Source: an uncultured Eubacteriales bacterium
GTDB taxonomy: Bacteria > Bacillota > Clostridia > UBA1212 > CASDQQ01
Direction of reading: 5' to 3'
Length of the DNA: 34,992 bases
Assembly (NCBI GenBank): GCA_949282945.1
Contig: CASDQQ010000062.1
Coordinates: forward strand, 1-34,992
The notes below the pieces were generated by a model. That model was not told where the DNA came from. It searched no databases and saw only the letters and a list, made by a program, of their open reading frames with translations. Shown piece after piece: positions 1-8,808 of the stretch (position 1 is its first letter; each line of letters opens with the position of its first letter). A program made the position numbers and the translations under genes.

Positions 1-1338
1 TGCCTTGTGGGTCCTCCGGGAGTGGGAAAGACTTCTATAGCCCGTTCCATTGCCAGAGCCCTGAATAAAAAATATGTAAGAATGTCTTTGGGAGGAGTCA
101 AAGACGAGTCGGAAATAAGAGGACACAGGAAAACCTATGTAGGGGCCATGCCGGGACGTATAATAAGTTCGATAAAACAGGCGGGAACTATGAATCCTTT
201 AATACTTTTAGATGAAATAGATAAAATGAGCAGTGACTTTAGAGGGGACCCTTCTTCTGCTATGTTGGAAGTTCTGGACACCGAACAGAATTTTTCCTTC
301 AGGGACCATTATCTTGAGTTTCCGTTTGATCTGTCAGAGGTATTGTTTATCTGCACGGCGAATAATCCGGAGGGCATACCGGGTCCTTTAAAGGATAGAA
401 TGGAAATTATAGAAGTACCCAGTTATACTGAAGAAGAAAAGCTTCAAATAGCAATCAGGCATTTATTCCCCAAGCAGTTAAAAGCCCATGGGCTGAATAG
501 TAAAAATGTAAAAATCGAGGAAGCGGCAGTTACGGAAATTATAAGATGTTATACCGCTGAGGCGGGAGTAAGAGGCCTTGAAAGAGAAATAGCCAAAATA
601 TGCAGGAAAATAGCCAGACTTTTTGCTGAAGGCAAAAGAAAAAATTATACGGTTAAGTTATCTGGCATAGAAAAACTGCTTGGAACAAGAAAAAGGCTTC
701 CTGATAAAGCCATGGAAAAAGACGAAATAGGAGTGAGCACAGGACTTGCGTGGACGTCTATAGGCGGGGTTACGCTTAATATAGAGGTCAATGTAATGCC
801 CGGTACAGGAAAACTTGAGCTTACCGGACATTTGGGAGATGTTATGAAAGAGTCCGCAATGGCCGCTATGAGCTTTATACGTTCACGAATGGAAGCGCTC
901 AGACTGGATAAGGATTTTTACAGTAAATATGATATACACATCCATATTCCAGAGGGAGCTACCCCAAAAGACGGTCCGTCAGCCGGAATAACCCTTGCAA
1001 CCGCTATGGTTTCCGCCCTGACTCAGATACCGTGCAAAAAAAACGTGGCTATGACAGGAGAAATAACTTTGAGGGGAAGAGTACTTCCAATAGGAGGACT
1101 GAAAGAAAAAGCCCTGGCCGCCTATCGTACAGGAGTAAAAACTATAATTATACCCTTTGATAATATTAAAGACCTTGAAGATATACCGGAAAATATCAGG
1201 AAAGATATAAAATTTGTCCCGGTAAAAAATATGGATGAAGTGTTAGAAACAGCGCTTTCGGGTTTTAAACAGGAATTTTATTGTGGTATAATGAATAATA
1301 ATACTCCGAAGGGGGCTTATACATATGAGCATAATTGA
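1..1338 (+). CDS. lon: Lon protease, C-terminal part (5' end outside window)
   Basis: ATP-dependent serine protease that unfolds and degrades damaged or regulatory cytoplasmic proteins. The frame is open from base 1, so the N-terminal substrate-binding domain lies upstream of the window. Seen: AAA+ Walker A GPPGVGKT (about bases 10-33), Walker [11 protein letters not shown], arginine-rich sensor region, then the S16 protease domain with the catalytic Ser in DGPSAGIT (Ser codon 979-981) and the catalytic Lys in [10 protein letters not shown] (about 1093-1122). The family fold normally ends shortly after the helix EVLETAL; here about 20 further residues follow, ending in YEHN. This tail is encoded by DNA that also holds the likely promoter, SD and first codons of uppP, with a 14-base overlap. 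Confidence 0.97.
   Translation, partial: CLVGPPGVGKTSIARSIARALNKKYVRMSLGGVKDESEIRGHRKTYVGAMPGRIISSIKQAGTMNPLILLDEIDKMSSDFRGDPSSAMLEVLDTEQNFSFRDHYLEFPFDLSEVLFICTANNPEGIPGPLKDRMEIIEVPSYTEEEKLQIAIRHLFPKQLKAHGLNSKNVKIEEAAVTEIIRCYTAEAGVRGLEREIAKICRKIARLFAEGKRKNYTVKLSGIEKLLGTRKRLPDKAMEKDEIGVSTGLAWTSIGGVTLNIEVNVMPGTGKLELTGHLGDVMKESAMAAMSFIRSRMEALRLDKDFYSKYDIHIHIPEGATPKDGPSAGITLATAMVSALTQIPCKKNVAMTGEITLRGRVLPIGGLKEKALAAYRTGVKTIIIPFDNIKDLEDIPENIRKDIKFVPVKNMDEVLETALSGFKQEFYCGIMNNNTPKGAYTYEHN
1264..1292 (+). promoter_or_regulatory. Likely uppP promoter inside the lon 3' end
   Basis: An extended -10 element, TG-G-TATAAT, spans 1284-1292, with TG at 1284-1285. A weak -35 (TTTAAA, 1264-1269) lies 17 bases upstream. 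It would start transcription about 25 bases before the uppP ATG, inside the lon reading frame. Inference from motif match only. Confidence 0.45.
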
Positions 1339-2128
1339 GGCGGTCATTTTTGGACTTATACAAGGAATAACGGAATTTCTTCCCGTAAGCAGTTCGGGAC
1401 ATCTGGCGCTGTTTAAGCATATATTAAACGTGGATTTCGATAAATTCGGCATGTCTTTTGATGTGGCTCTGCATGTAGCCACATTAATTGCGGTTATAAT
1501 CGTACTGTGGAAAGATATATGGGAACTTATAAAACATCCGTTTCAGAAGCTTACTTTATATATAATAATCGCTACGGTCCCGGCTGCTATAATAGGAGTC
1601 CTTTTTAATGACAAAGTAGCCTCGATATCTGAAAATCTGTGGCTTGTCGGCGTTTTTTTCCTGGCCACGGGAGTTATATTGGCGGTTTCTGACGCAATGT
1701 CTCGGGCTCCGGGACGGGGAAAACGCCGATCGATGGAAAATATGACGGTCAAGGACGCGGTTTACGCGGGTCTTGCTCAGGGAGTGGGAGTTCTTCCGGG
1801 CATATCCAGATCGGGCAGCACAATTTCCGGAGGACTTATTGCGGGTCTTAACAGAGACGGAGCTACAAGATTTTCTTTTTTAATGTCTATTCCTATTATA
1901 TTGGGATCTTGTATTTTTGATCTGAAGGATATCATAACGGGCGAAGCGGCGATGGAGTCATCCGTGCTCTTACCTACTCTTGTAGGCATGGTAGTGGCAG
2001 GAATATCGGGCTTTTTGGCTTGTAAATTTATGCTTGATTATATAAGAAAAAAAGGTATGAAAATTTTTGTCTATTATATGTTGGCAATAGGCGTATTCTC
2101 TGTAATGTGGGGATTATTTGCAAAATAG
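1325..2128 (+). CDS. uppP: Undecaprenyl-diphosphatase UppP/BacA
   Basis: Integral membrane phosphatase that converts undecaprenyl pyrophosphate to undecaprenyl phosphate, recycling the lipid carrier of peptidoglycan and other wall polymers; overproduction gives bacitracin resistance. The 267-residue length is normal for the BacA family. Both signature motifs are present: [16 protein letters not shown] near residue 14 (catalytic Glu and Ser cluster) and [14 protein letters not shown] near residue 158, each on re-entrant loops between hydrophobic segments. The ATG is preceded by a GGGGG SD at about 1312-1316, inside the end of lon. The last 14 bases of lon overlap the start. Followed by a 98-base gap before tsaD with no terminator, so cotranscription with tsaD is possible. 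Confidence 0.96.
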   Translation: MSIIEAVIFGLIQGITEFLPVSSSGHLALFKHILNVDFDKFGMSFDVALHVATLIAVIIVLWKDIWELIKHPFQKLTLYIIIATVPAAIIGVLFNDKVASISENLWLVGVFFLATGVILAVSDAMSRAPGRGKRRSMENMTVKDAVYAGLAQGVGVLPGISRSGSTISGGLIAGLNRDGATRFSFLMSIPIILGSCIFDLKDIITGEAAMESSVLLPTLVGMVVAGISGFLACKFMLDYIRKKGMKIFVYYMLAIGVFSVMWGLFAK

Positions 2129-2226
2129 ACAGAACTCAAAGATATATTTCCCCGTACTGATCTAAGGGAGGGAAAACAGTTAATATTTAAATGCGGATAT
2201 GATTTTGCTGAAAGGTATCGTGGAAA

Positions 2227-3246
2227 ATGCTAAAGGATGTTATGATTTTGGGGATTGAATCAAGCTGCGACGAGACTAGCGCGTCGGTGGTAGTAAACGG
2301 AAGAAAGGTGTTGTCAAATATAATTTCTTCTCAGATAGATATACATAAAGAATACGGCGGCGTGGTCCCCGAAATCGCATCCAGAAAGCACGTGGAAATT
2401 ATCAACTACGTCATAAAAGATGCCTTGAAGACAGCGGGAGTATCTTTAAAGGATATTGACGCTGTCGCAGTAACATACGGGCCGGGACTGGTAGGAGCTC
2501 TTCTGGTTGGGCTTTCAGCCGCAAAGGGGATAGCGTACGCGGCTCAAAAGCCTCTTATAGGCGTACATCATATAGAAGGTCATATAAGCGCAAATCTTAT
2601 ATCAAATCCAGATCTTGAGCCTCCTTTTATATGTCTTGTGGCGTCGGGCGGACACAGTCATATAGTTAAGGTGAGCGATTACGGCAGATATGAGATTCTG
2701 GGAAGGACCAGGGATGATGCGGCGGGAGAAGCCTTTGATAAAGTAGCGAGAGCATTGGGACTGGGTTATCCGGGAGGGCCCGCAATCGACAAGGAAGCAA
2801 GAAGGGGAGACCCTTTTGCGATTAAATTCCCTCAGACTAAATTTCCTGGCAGCTACGATTTTAGCTTTAGCGGAATAAAGACTGCGGTGATCAACTACAT
2901 ACATAATCAGGTACAGAAAGAAGAAAACGTAAATATACCGGATGTCTGCGCTTCATTTCAGCAAGCGGTGATCGATATGCTTGTATCTCATACCATTCTT
3001 GCCTGCAGCGACGAGAATATGGAAAAGGTATGCCTGGCAGGCGGAGTTGCGGCCAACAGCTGTTTAAGAAACACTTTTAAGGATACATGTGATAAAAGAG
3101 GCATAGAGTTTTATTGTCCCCAACTGATTTTATGCACAGACAATGCTGCTATGATAGCGTCGGCGGGATATTATGAGTATATTAAGGGGAATTTTTCCGA
3201 GCTTACTTTAAACGCTGTACCCAATCTTAAGCTTGGAGCAACGTAA
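2227..3246 (+). CDS. tsaD: tRNA N6-adenosine threonylcarbamoyltransferase TsaD
   Basis: Transfers the threonylcarbamoyl group from TsaC/SUA5-made threonylcarbamoyl-AMP to A37 of ANN-decoding tRNAs, working with TsaB and TsaE. Seen: the ASKHA-fold start [12 protein letters not shown], the metal-binding histidines in HHIEGH (about residues 114-119), GGHSHI, and the C-terminal [14 protein letters not shown] with its metal-ligand Asp. Length 339 is typical. Two starts are possible: ATG 2227 (GAAAGG 12 bases upstream) or ATG 2242 (AAAGGA at 2232-2237, only 4 bases away), the latter giving a protein starting MILGIESS. Both fit the family. The usual partners tsaB, rimI and tsaE are not adjacent here. 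Confidence 0.96.
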   Translation: MLKDVMILGIESSCDETSASVVVNGRKVLSNIISSQIDIHKEYGGVVPEIASRKHVEIINYVIKDALKTAGVSLKDIDAVAVTYGPGLVGALLVGLSAAKGIAYAAQKPLIGVHHIEGHISANLISNPDLEPPFICLVASGGHSHIVKVSDYGRYEILGRTRDDAAGEAFDKVARALGLGYPGGPAIDKEARRGDPFAIKFPQTKFPGSYDFSFSGIKTAVINYIHNQVQKEENVNIPDVCASFQQAVIDMLVSHTILACSDENMEKVCLAGGVAANSCLRNTFKDTCDKRGIEFYCPQLILCTDNAAMIASAGYYEYIKGNFSELTLNAVPNLKLGAT

Positions 3247-3331
3247 ACCGGGTTTTGCGGCAAGTGTTTTGTCATAGAAGAAAAAGAGCCGGCATAAATT
3301 TATTCATAGGCATATTTGGAGGTTATGAGCG

Positions 3332-4309
3332 ATGAATAGATTTGAAAGGCTTTTTTTTATACTTGAGAAAAACGATTCGGTTCTGATACCAGGACTTAAC
3401 GATATGAAAGGGGTAGTAAAGATAATACTTACGGCCGATAAAATAAGGGTTATGTCGGAGGTTGGAGGTATACCCGAATCAATGAAAAACTGCTGTGAGA
3501 TATGTATATTTTTTAAAAATAAGTTTGGGGAACATGAACCGCCGATGTTCATTAAGATCAATGGCTGCGGAACAGTGCGTACGGACAACGATTTTCCATA
3601 CAACGGATACGATATATGCGGGGTAGCTTTATGCTGTGATTTAAAAGACGGAGAAAAAAGAAGCTTTCCGCTTGTTTCTTTTAAGGTAAAGCCTGAAGAA
3701 TGGAGGGAGCTTTTAAAGAAAAACGAAAGAAAAAATACAGCCTTTAATGAGATAGAGAAAAAAGAAAAAAACAGTGTAAAAAATTTGGATGAATATAACG
3801 ACTATAAAAGTAAACCGCAAAGCGACGGCGTTTTGAGCGCTGATACGGAAAAAGCGGAGAACCATAGCCAGATGAGTTCAAAAACTGCCGATGAAAATAC
3901 ATATTTTTACGACAGCGCAAAAAGAGAAGAACTTTTACATAAAAATTTTGTGACCTTCGACCCGTTCAACACTACCAATAGTGCGTACAAGTGGTGGAGA
4001 GGAACGGATATGCATGTTGTAAACAGTATATTTACTCAAATAGATATAAAGATACCTTTTGAATTAAATAAAGACGGATACTTATCCTGCGAATTATTCG
4101 GTCATGTTCTGATAGGGTTATATAAGGATAAAAGCCTTAAGAGAGAGTTTTTGATACTTGGAATACCCGCGTCGTGCAAGAGCGATCCCGGAAACTACTA
4201 CTCAAATTCCAGATGGGAAGCGGTATCTTCTAAAAGCGCCACGGGCGAACAGGGTTACTGGCTTACATATATAGACTGCGATACTTCAAAAGTGGTAAAG
4301 GTCATTTGA
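3332..4309 (+). CDS. Hypothetical protein, two conserved-looking ends and a polar linker
   Basis: I do not recognise a named family. Seen: an N-terminal globular region (residues 1-125) with a Cys cluster (KNCCEIC, ALCCD) and alternating hydrophobic strands; a highly charged, low-complexity middle (about 130-195) rich in Lys, Glu, Asn and Ser; and a C-terminal region (about 205-325) rich in aromatics with WWRGTD, GHVLIGLYKDK and GYWLTYID. No signal peptide or membrane segment. The start is fixed by GGAGG at 3318-3322; an ATG at 3325 in another frame stops after four codons. The gene stands alone between tsaD and a terminator. The C-terminal part resembles small domains seen in uncharacterised Clostridia proteins, but I cannot assign a function. 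Confidence 0.85.
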   Translation: MNRFERLFFILEKNDSVLIPGLNDMKGVVKIILTADKIRVMSEVGGIPESMKNCCEICIFFKNKFGEHEPPMFIKINGCGTVRTDNDFPYNGYDICGVALCCDLKDGEKRSFPLVSFKVKPEEWRELLKKNERKNTAFNEIEKKEKNSVKNLDEYNDYKSKPQSDGVLSADTEKAENHSQMSSKTADENTYFYDSAKREELLHKNFVTFDPFNTTNSAYKWWRGTDMHVVNSIFTQIDIKIPFELNKDGYLSCELFGHVLIGLYKDKSLKREFLILGIPASCKSDPGNYYSNSRWEAVSSKSATGEQGYWLTYIDCDTSKVVKVI

Positions 4310-4313
4310 AAAA

Positions 4314-4359
4314 TGTGCTCGGGCAGAGCCGGAAAACGGCGGTTCGGGCACAGCTTTTT
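4314..4359 (+). terminator. Rho-independent terminator after the hypothetical gene
   Basis: An imperfect GC-rich hairpin: TGTGC at 4314 pairs with GCACA near 4352, inner GCCG pairs with CGGC around a GAAAA loop, with a small bulge and G-U pairs between. It is followed by CTTTTTA. It separates the preceding gene from the MarR operon promoter. Confidence 0.7.
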
Positions 4360-4408
4360 ATAAAGGTATTTTATATTGGATATGCTGTATAAGTTTTAAT
4401 TATGGAGA

Positions 4409-4437
4409 TTGACAAATGCGTTTCAAATAAATAAAAT
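4409..4437 (+). promoter_or_regulatory. Sigma-A promoter of the marR-ABC operon
   Basis: Perfect -35 TTGACA (4409-4414), 17-base spacer, -10 TAAAAT (4432-4437). The last -10 base is also the first base of the dyad at 4437-4452, so a repressor bound there would block polymerase. About 50 bases separate the -10 from the marR start. Confidence 0.85.
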
Positions 4438-4452
4438 TAGTTAGAAAACTAA
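4437..4452. promoter_or_regulatory. Putative MarR operator (perfect 6-4-6 dyad)
   Basis: TTAGTT-AGAA-AACTAA, a perfect inverted repeat with a 4-base spacer, directly at the -10/transcription start of the operon. Size and sequence style fit MarR-family operators. Autorepression by the first gene product is inferred from position. Confidence 0.65.
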
Positions 4453-4491
4453 ATAAATAATATCTGGTTTTAAAAGGAGGGTGAAAATGTC

Positions 4492-5028
4492 ATGGATCGG
4501 TGCGGAGGAGCTTATGGTGTAAAATACTGTGAAGCTCATAGAGAAAGGCGCGGGGGACATTTAAGAAAAACTCGGCGCGAACCTATAAAAGGAAGTATTC
4601 CTGCAGATTTGCCGATGTCTATATATGTCAATGAGGTATCAAAACTTTTTTTTGACAGGATCAATGAAGAGCTTGAACGGATAGGTGTAAAAAGAGGGTA
4701 TCATCAGATAATCATGCATTTGGCAAGAGAAGACGGAAAAAGTCAGTATGAGCTTGTCAAAAAAACTCACTTTAAAGCTTCAACGATAAGCGTGGCACTG
4801 CAAAAAATGGAGGCTGACGGACTTGTTGTAAGAAAAACCGATTGCGAGGACGCCAGACAGGTCAGGGTCTATCTCACAGAATTGGGAAAGGAGCTTGACG
4901 ACAAAATAAGAGAGAAATTCGATAAGACGGAAAAAATATTGCTTAAAGGTTTTTCAACAGAAGATGAGGAAAAGATTAAATTTTATTTGATGAAGATGAG
5001 AGAGAACATTTATGAGGAAATTAATTAG
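4492..5028 (+). CDS. MarR-family transcriptional regulator
   Basis: Winged-helix repressor of 178 residues, probably sensing a ligand and controlling the downstream exporter. Seen: a basic N-terminal extension (residues 1-40, with Cys4 and Cys13) not typical of the core fold; dimerisation helix (SIYVNEVSKLFFDRINEELERIG); the winged helix-turn-helix (KSQYELVKKTHFKASTISVALQKMEADGLVVRKTD, residues 83-117) including the wing DCEDARQVRVYLTELGKEL. A strong SD (AAAGGAGG, 4473-4480) lies 11 bases from this ATG. A closer out-of-frame ATG (4487) opens only an 11-codon frame. The 3' end overlaps the first ABC gene by 17 bases, so the two are translationally coupled. Confidence 0.93.
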   Translation: MDRCGGAYGVKYCEAHRERRGGHLRKTRREPIKGSIPADLPMSIYVNEVSKLFFDRINEELERIGVKRGYHQIIMHLAREDGKSQYELVKKTHFKASTISVALQKMEADGLVVRKTDCEDARQVRVYLTELGKELDDKIREKFDKTEKILLKGFSTEDEEKIKFYLMKMRENIYEEIN

Positions 5029-6742
5029 ATATTTAAAACCATATTGGATTTTTGTTTTACTTGCTCCGATTTTTATGGTGGGGGAAGTATATATGGATTT
5101 GCTTCAGCCTGTGTATATGTCTAAAATAGTAAATGAAGGCGTTTTGGGGAACGACTTTGAACTTATACTGCGTACAGGGCTTATAATGCTTGCGCTTATA
5201 GCCGTCGGAGGCCTTTTTGGAGTAGGATCAAACGCCTTTGGTTCGGTAGCTTCCCAAAGCTTTGGAAATGATCTGAGAAAAGACTGCTTTAAAAAGGTTA
5301 TGTCTCTTTCCATAGAACAATCGGATAAATTTACTACAGGTTCTCTTATAACCAGACTTACAAATGATGTTACCGCTGTACAGGATTTTGTGGCTACCAT
5401 GATAGTAATGCTTATAAGAGTGCCCATGCAGTTTATCGGAGGCATCATAATGATATTAAGCCTTGGAAACAGTTTCGGAACAGTTCTTGTGATCACCCTT
5501 CCGTTTCAGATCCTAACTGTAGTTTTGCTTATTAAGAAAGCAGGGCCTCTGTATGAAAAGGTACAAAAAAAGTTAGATAAAGTAAATGCGGTGGTGCAGG
5601 AAAATATAGCCGGAGCCAGAGTTGTGAAAGCATATACCCGGGAGGATCATGAAATAGGCCGTTTTGATAGAGCAAATTCCGAACTTACAGGGGAGACTCT
5701 CAAAGTACAGAAGATAACGGCGACATTGAATCCTGTTCTTATGCTAATAATGAATGCGGCTGTAATAGCTATAATTTATATAGGTGGATTGCAGGTTGAG
5801 GCAAAAAATATGCAGGTAGGCGATGTAATGGCGGCGATTACATATGTTACGCAGATCCTTATGTCGGTTATGATGCTTTCAATGATGTTTCAGTCTATAA
5901 CAAGAGCTATGGCGTCTGCTAAAAGGATCAACGAGGTTCTGGAAACAGAGCCTGTAATAAAGGATGGAAAATATGAGGAATCAAAAGGCGGAGGGAATAT
6001 AGAATTTAAAAATGTGACTTTCAGTTATCCGGATTCTTCCGGCCGCCCTGTTTTAAAAAATATTGACTTAAATATTAAAAAGGGAGAAACAGTGGCGATA
6101 TTGGGGGCTACCGGACAGGGAAAAACAACTCTTGTAAGTCTGATCCCGCGCTTTTATGATGTGACTGAAGGAGAAATATTGTTAGACGGCGTCAACATAA
6201 AGGAATATAAAATTGAAAACCTGCGAAGTAAAATAGGATTTATTCTCCAAAAGAGCGAATTCTTTTCGGGAACGATCAAAGAAAACATTAAATGGGGAAA
6301 TAAAAACGCCGGGGACGCAGATGTAAAAGAGGCTGCCGTTACAGCCCAGGCCCATGATTTTATAATGTCCTTTCAAAATGGATACGACACGGTAATAGGA
6401 GAAAAAGGAGCATCGCTTTCGGGCGGCCAGAAGCAGCGTTTGGCTATAGCGAGAGGTATTTTGAAAAAACCGGATATACTGATCTTTGACGACAGTACAT
6501 CCGCATTAGATACCAATACGGAAGCTAAGCTGCAAGAGGCTCTCAGAGAACAGCTAACAGATACCACCGTTATAATGATAGCTCAGAGAGTAGCCTGCGT
6601 GAGAAGAGCTGACAGGATAATCTTGCTTGACGATGGAAAAATATGCGCGGAAGGAACTCACGCGGAGCTGCTTGAAAAAAGCGGAGTTTATAAAGATATA
6701 TATGAATCCCAGATGAAAAACGGAGGTGAAGAAAATGCCTGA
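5012..6742 (+). CDS. ABC exporter half-transporter, degenerate-site subunit
   Basis: Fused membrane-plus-ATPase half of a type IV (B-family) exporter, probably for drugs, lipids or peptides. Six hydrophobic segments occupy residues 1-300, with the coupling-helix region LITRLTNDVTAVQDF. The nucleotide-binding domain has Walker A GATGQGKT (about 364-371), canonical signature LSGGQKQR (about 469) and Walker B ILIFDDSTSALD (about 489-500). The catalytic Glu after Walker B is replaced by Asp, and the switch His is Gln (IAQR). These are the hallmarks of the non-catalytic subunit of heterodimeric exporters such as TM287/288 and BmrCD. Length 576 is normal. It lies between marR and its partner, overlapping both. 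Confidence 0.95.
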   Translation: MRKLIRYLKPYWIFVLLAPIFMVGEVYMDLLQPVYMSKIVNEGVLGNDFELILRTGLIMLALIAVGGLFGVGSNAFGSVASQSFGNDLRKDCFKKVMSLSIEQSDKFTTGSLITRLTNDVTAVQDFVATMIVMLIRVPMQFIGGIIMILSLGNSFGTVLVITLPFQILTVVLLIKKAGPLYEKVQKKLDKVNAVVQENIAGARVVKAYTREDHEIGRFDRANSELTGETLKVQKITATLNPVLMLIMNAAVIAIIYIGGLQVEAKNMQVGDVMAAITYVTQILMSVMMLSMMFQSITRAMASAKRINEVLETEPVIKDGKYEESKGGGNIEFKNVTFSYPDSSGRPVLKNIDLNIKKGETVAILGATGQGKTTLVSLIPRFYDVTEGEILLDGVNIKEYKIENLRSKIGFILQKSEFFSGTIKENIKWGNKNAGDADVKEAAVTAQAHDFIMSFQNGYDTVIGEKGASLSGGQKQRLAIARGILKKPDILIFDDSTSALDTNTEAKLQEALREQLTDTTVIMIAQRVACVRRADRIILLDDGKICAEGTHAELLEKSGVYKDIYESQMKNGGEENA

Positions 6743-8576
6743 TAAAAATGAAAGGCCTGTGGTGCGTCCTGGAATGGGACCAGGAAGAGGCGGAGGACCT
6801 ATGGGGCCGATGAATAAGGAAAAGCCAAAAAACGCCTCGGGTACATTAAAGCGACTTTTAAAATATATAGGAAAAAGTAAGTATTTGTTTTTATCCTTAC
6901 TTATCATAATGCTTTTTACAACTCTGCTTTCATTGCTTGCCCCGGCGCTGCAGGGAGTGGCTATAGATACTATAACTCTGAAAGAAGGGGATCTCAGTAT
7001 AGATTTTAAAAAGTTCATTTTAATGCTTTTTTGTCTCGGTATGATTTATATATTTTCTTCGGTTTTTACCTATTTGCAGGGAATTTGCTCGGCTAAGCTT
7101 TCGCAGTACACCGTAAAAACAATGAGGCGGGATCTGTTTGGAAAAATCGAACGGCTGCCAATAAGCTATATAGACAGGCACAGCCACGGAGATATAATGA
7201 GCAGAATGACAAATGACGTAGAAAATGTGTCCAATACCATATCTCAATCTGTTATGTCGCTGTTTTCAGGAGCGCTCACTATTTTAGGAACTATAGTCAT
7301 TATGATTTACTATAGTCCTCTGCTGACTTTAGTAAGTTTTATTACGCTTCCACTCACTTTGTTTTTAACCTCCTTTATGGCAAAACATATGAGAAAATAT
7401 TTTTTGCGGCAGCAGATACTCCTTGGAGAAATCAACGGTCAGGCTGAAGAACAGATAACGGGCTTTAAAACGGTAGTATCGTATGGTAAAGAAAAAGACG
7501 CGGTTTGGGATTTTTCTAAAAAGAGCGACGAATTAAGGACATATGGAGTGAAAGCGAGGGTAATGGGAAGCATTATGGGACCCATTATGAATTTTATAGG
7601 CAACATGGGGTTTATCCTTATTGCCGCAGCGGGAGGACTGCTAGCCTGGAGAGGGGCGATAACAGTAGGAGTGATACAGGCATTTTTAAATTACTCCAAG
7701 CAATTTACAAGACCTATAAATGAACTTGCCAATCAGTATACTCAAATAATGACGGCGCTTGCGGGCGCGGAAAGAGTTTTTGCGGTGCTTGACCACCCCG
7801 ACGAAATAGACGAAGGAAAAATAGCTCTGGAGAATGTAAAAGGAGATATTGAATTTAAAAATATATTTTTCTCTTATGTAAAGGGAGAACAGGTTCTTAA
7901 AAATTTCAATCTATCAGTAAAGCACGGACAAAAAATAGCTATAGTAGGGGCCACGGGATCAGGGAAGACTACTTTGGTAAATTTGCTTACGCGCTTTTAC
8001 GATGCGGACGAGGGAAGCATTACTATAGACGGCGCAGATATAAAAGACATAAGTAAAAATAGCCTCAGACAGGCGATCGCTGTAGTTTTACAGGATACCG
8101 TGCTTTTTTCAGATACTATAATGGAAAATATAAAGTACGGAAGACAGGACGCCAGCAACGACGAGGCTGTAAGAGCAGCGGAAATTTCTAATGCTAATAT
8201 ATTTATAGAGCGTATGAAAAATGGATATGATACGGTATTGGACGGCAACGGGGGCAAGCTGAGCCAGGGGCAGAGACAGCTTATTTCTATTGCCAGAGCT
8301 GTTTTAGCAGATCCCAAAATCCTTATTTTGGATGAAGCTACTTCAAGTGTGGATACAAGAACGGAAATGCAGATCCAGGAGGCTATGATATCTCTTATGA
8401 AAAACAGAACCAGTCTTATTATAGCGCATAGGCTTTCTACTATAAGAGACGCTGACCTGATAGTCGTGATCGATAACGGAGAGGTGGCGGAGATGGGAAA
8501 TCATGAAGAACTGCTTGCTAAAAAGGGATGTTACTATATGCTATACCAAAATCAGTTTGCGGGAATTAAAACATAA
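6735..8576 (+). CDS. ABC exporter half-transporter, catalytic subunit
   Basis: Partner of the preceding half-transporter; the two should form a heterodimer. The start is ATG 6735, because GGAGGTGA (6722-6729) sits 5 bases upstream; the GTG at 6726 lies inside that SD. It overlaps the previous gene by 8 bases. The 613-residue protein begins with a Pro/Gly/Met-rich tail (residues 5-30), then six membrane segments with MSRMTNDVENV, then the ATPase: Walker A GATGSGKT (about 405), signature LSQGQRQ (second Gly of LSGGQ changed to Gln), Walker B ILILDEATSSVD with the catalytic Glu, and the switch His in IIAHR. The altered signature faces the degenerate Walker B of subunit 1, so one ATP site is canonical and one is not. 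Confidence 0.95.
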   Translation: MPDKNERPVVRPGMGPGRGGGPMGPMNKEKPKNASGTLKRLLKYIGKSKYLFLSLLIIMLFTTLLSLLAPALQGVAIDTITLKEGDLSIDFKKFILMLFCLGMIYIFSSVFTYLQGICSAKLSQYTVKTMRRDLFGKIERLPISYIDRHSHGDIMSRMTNDVENVSNTISQSVMSLFSGALTILGTIVIMIYYSPLLTLVSFITLPLTLFLTSFMAKHMRKYFLRQQILLGEINGQAEEQITGFKTVVSYGKEKDAVWDFSKKSDELRTYGVKARVMGSIMGPIMNFIGNMGFILIAAAGGLLAWRGAITVGVIQAFLNYSKQFTRPINELANQYTQIMTALAGAERVFAVLDHPDEIDEGKIALENVKGDIEFKNIFFSYVKGEQVLKNFNLSVKHGQKIAIVGATGSGKTTLVNLLTRFYDADEGSITIDGADIKDISKNSLRQAIAVVLQDTVLFSDTIMENIKYGRQDASNDEAVRAAEISNANIFIERMKNGYDTVLDGNGGKLSQGQRQLISIARAVLADPKILILDEATSSVDTRTEMQIQEAMISLMKNRTSLIIAHRLSTIRDADLIVVIDNGEVAEMGNHEELLAKKGCYYMLYQNQFAGIKT

Positions 8577-8620
8577 AAGTAATATGCTTCGTATAAATTT
8601 GCTTGAAGAATCATCGGCAC

Positions 8621-8649
8621 TTGACATGATTGGGTATAAGGTATAAAAT
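8621..8649 (+). promoter_or_regulatory. Sigma-A promoter upstream of rny
   Basis: Perfect -35 TTGACA (8621-8626), 17-base spacer, -10 TAAAAT (8644-8649), the same architecture as the promoter at 4409. The untranslated leader would be about 150 bases. A weaker second candidate is TTGAAT (8697-8702)-N17-TATTAT (8720-8725). Confidence 0.8.
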
Positions 8650-8657
8650 AGTATGCG

Positions 8658-8719
8658 TACAAGTCTTTTTATATTGCTACAAATTGTAGTTTGGTTTTGA
8701 ATATGTACAACAGATTGTA
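8658..8719. promoter_or_regulatory. Cluster of TACAA/TTGTA half-sites in the rny leader
   Basis: Five copies of one half-site in 62 bases: TACAA 8658-8662; the perfect dyad CTACAA-A-TTGTAG (8677-8689); and the dyad TACAA-CAGA-TTGTA (8706-8719). All lie just downstream of the main rny promoter. They could be protein-binding sites or short RNA stems. Repetition is seen; function is inferred. Confidence 0.45.
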
Positions 8720-8808
8720 TATTATAACTAAATGAAAATTGAATGTGATATTTGAAATATGTAAAAGAAAAACGGAGTTTGAAAATTTAATTATGGGAGG
8801 TGTGTAGT

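Noticed and set aside
2163-2226. Strong SD-like GGGAGGG before tsaD, possible small gene
   Set aside because: No start codon with suitable spacing opens more than a few codons; tsaD has nearer starts.
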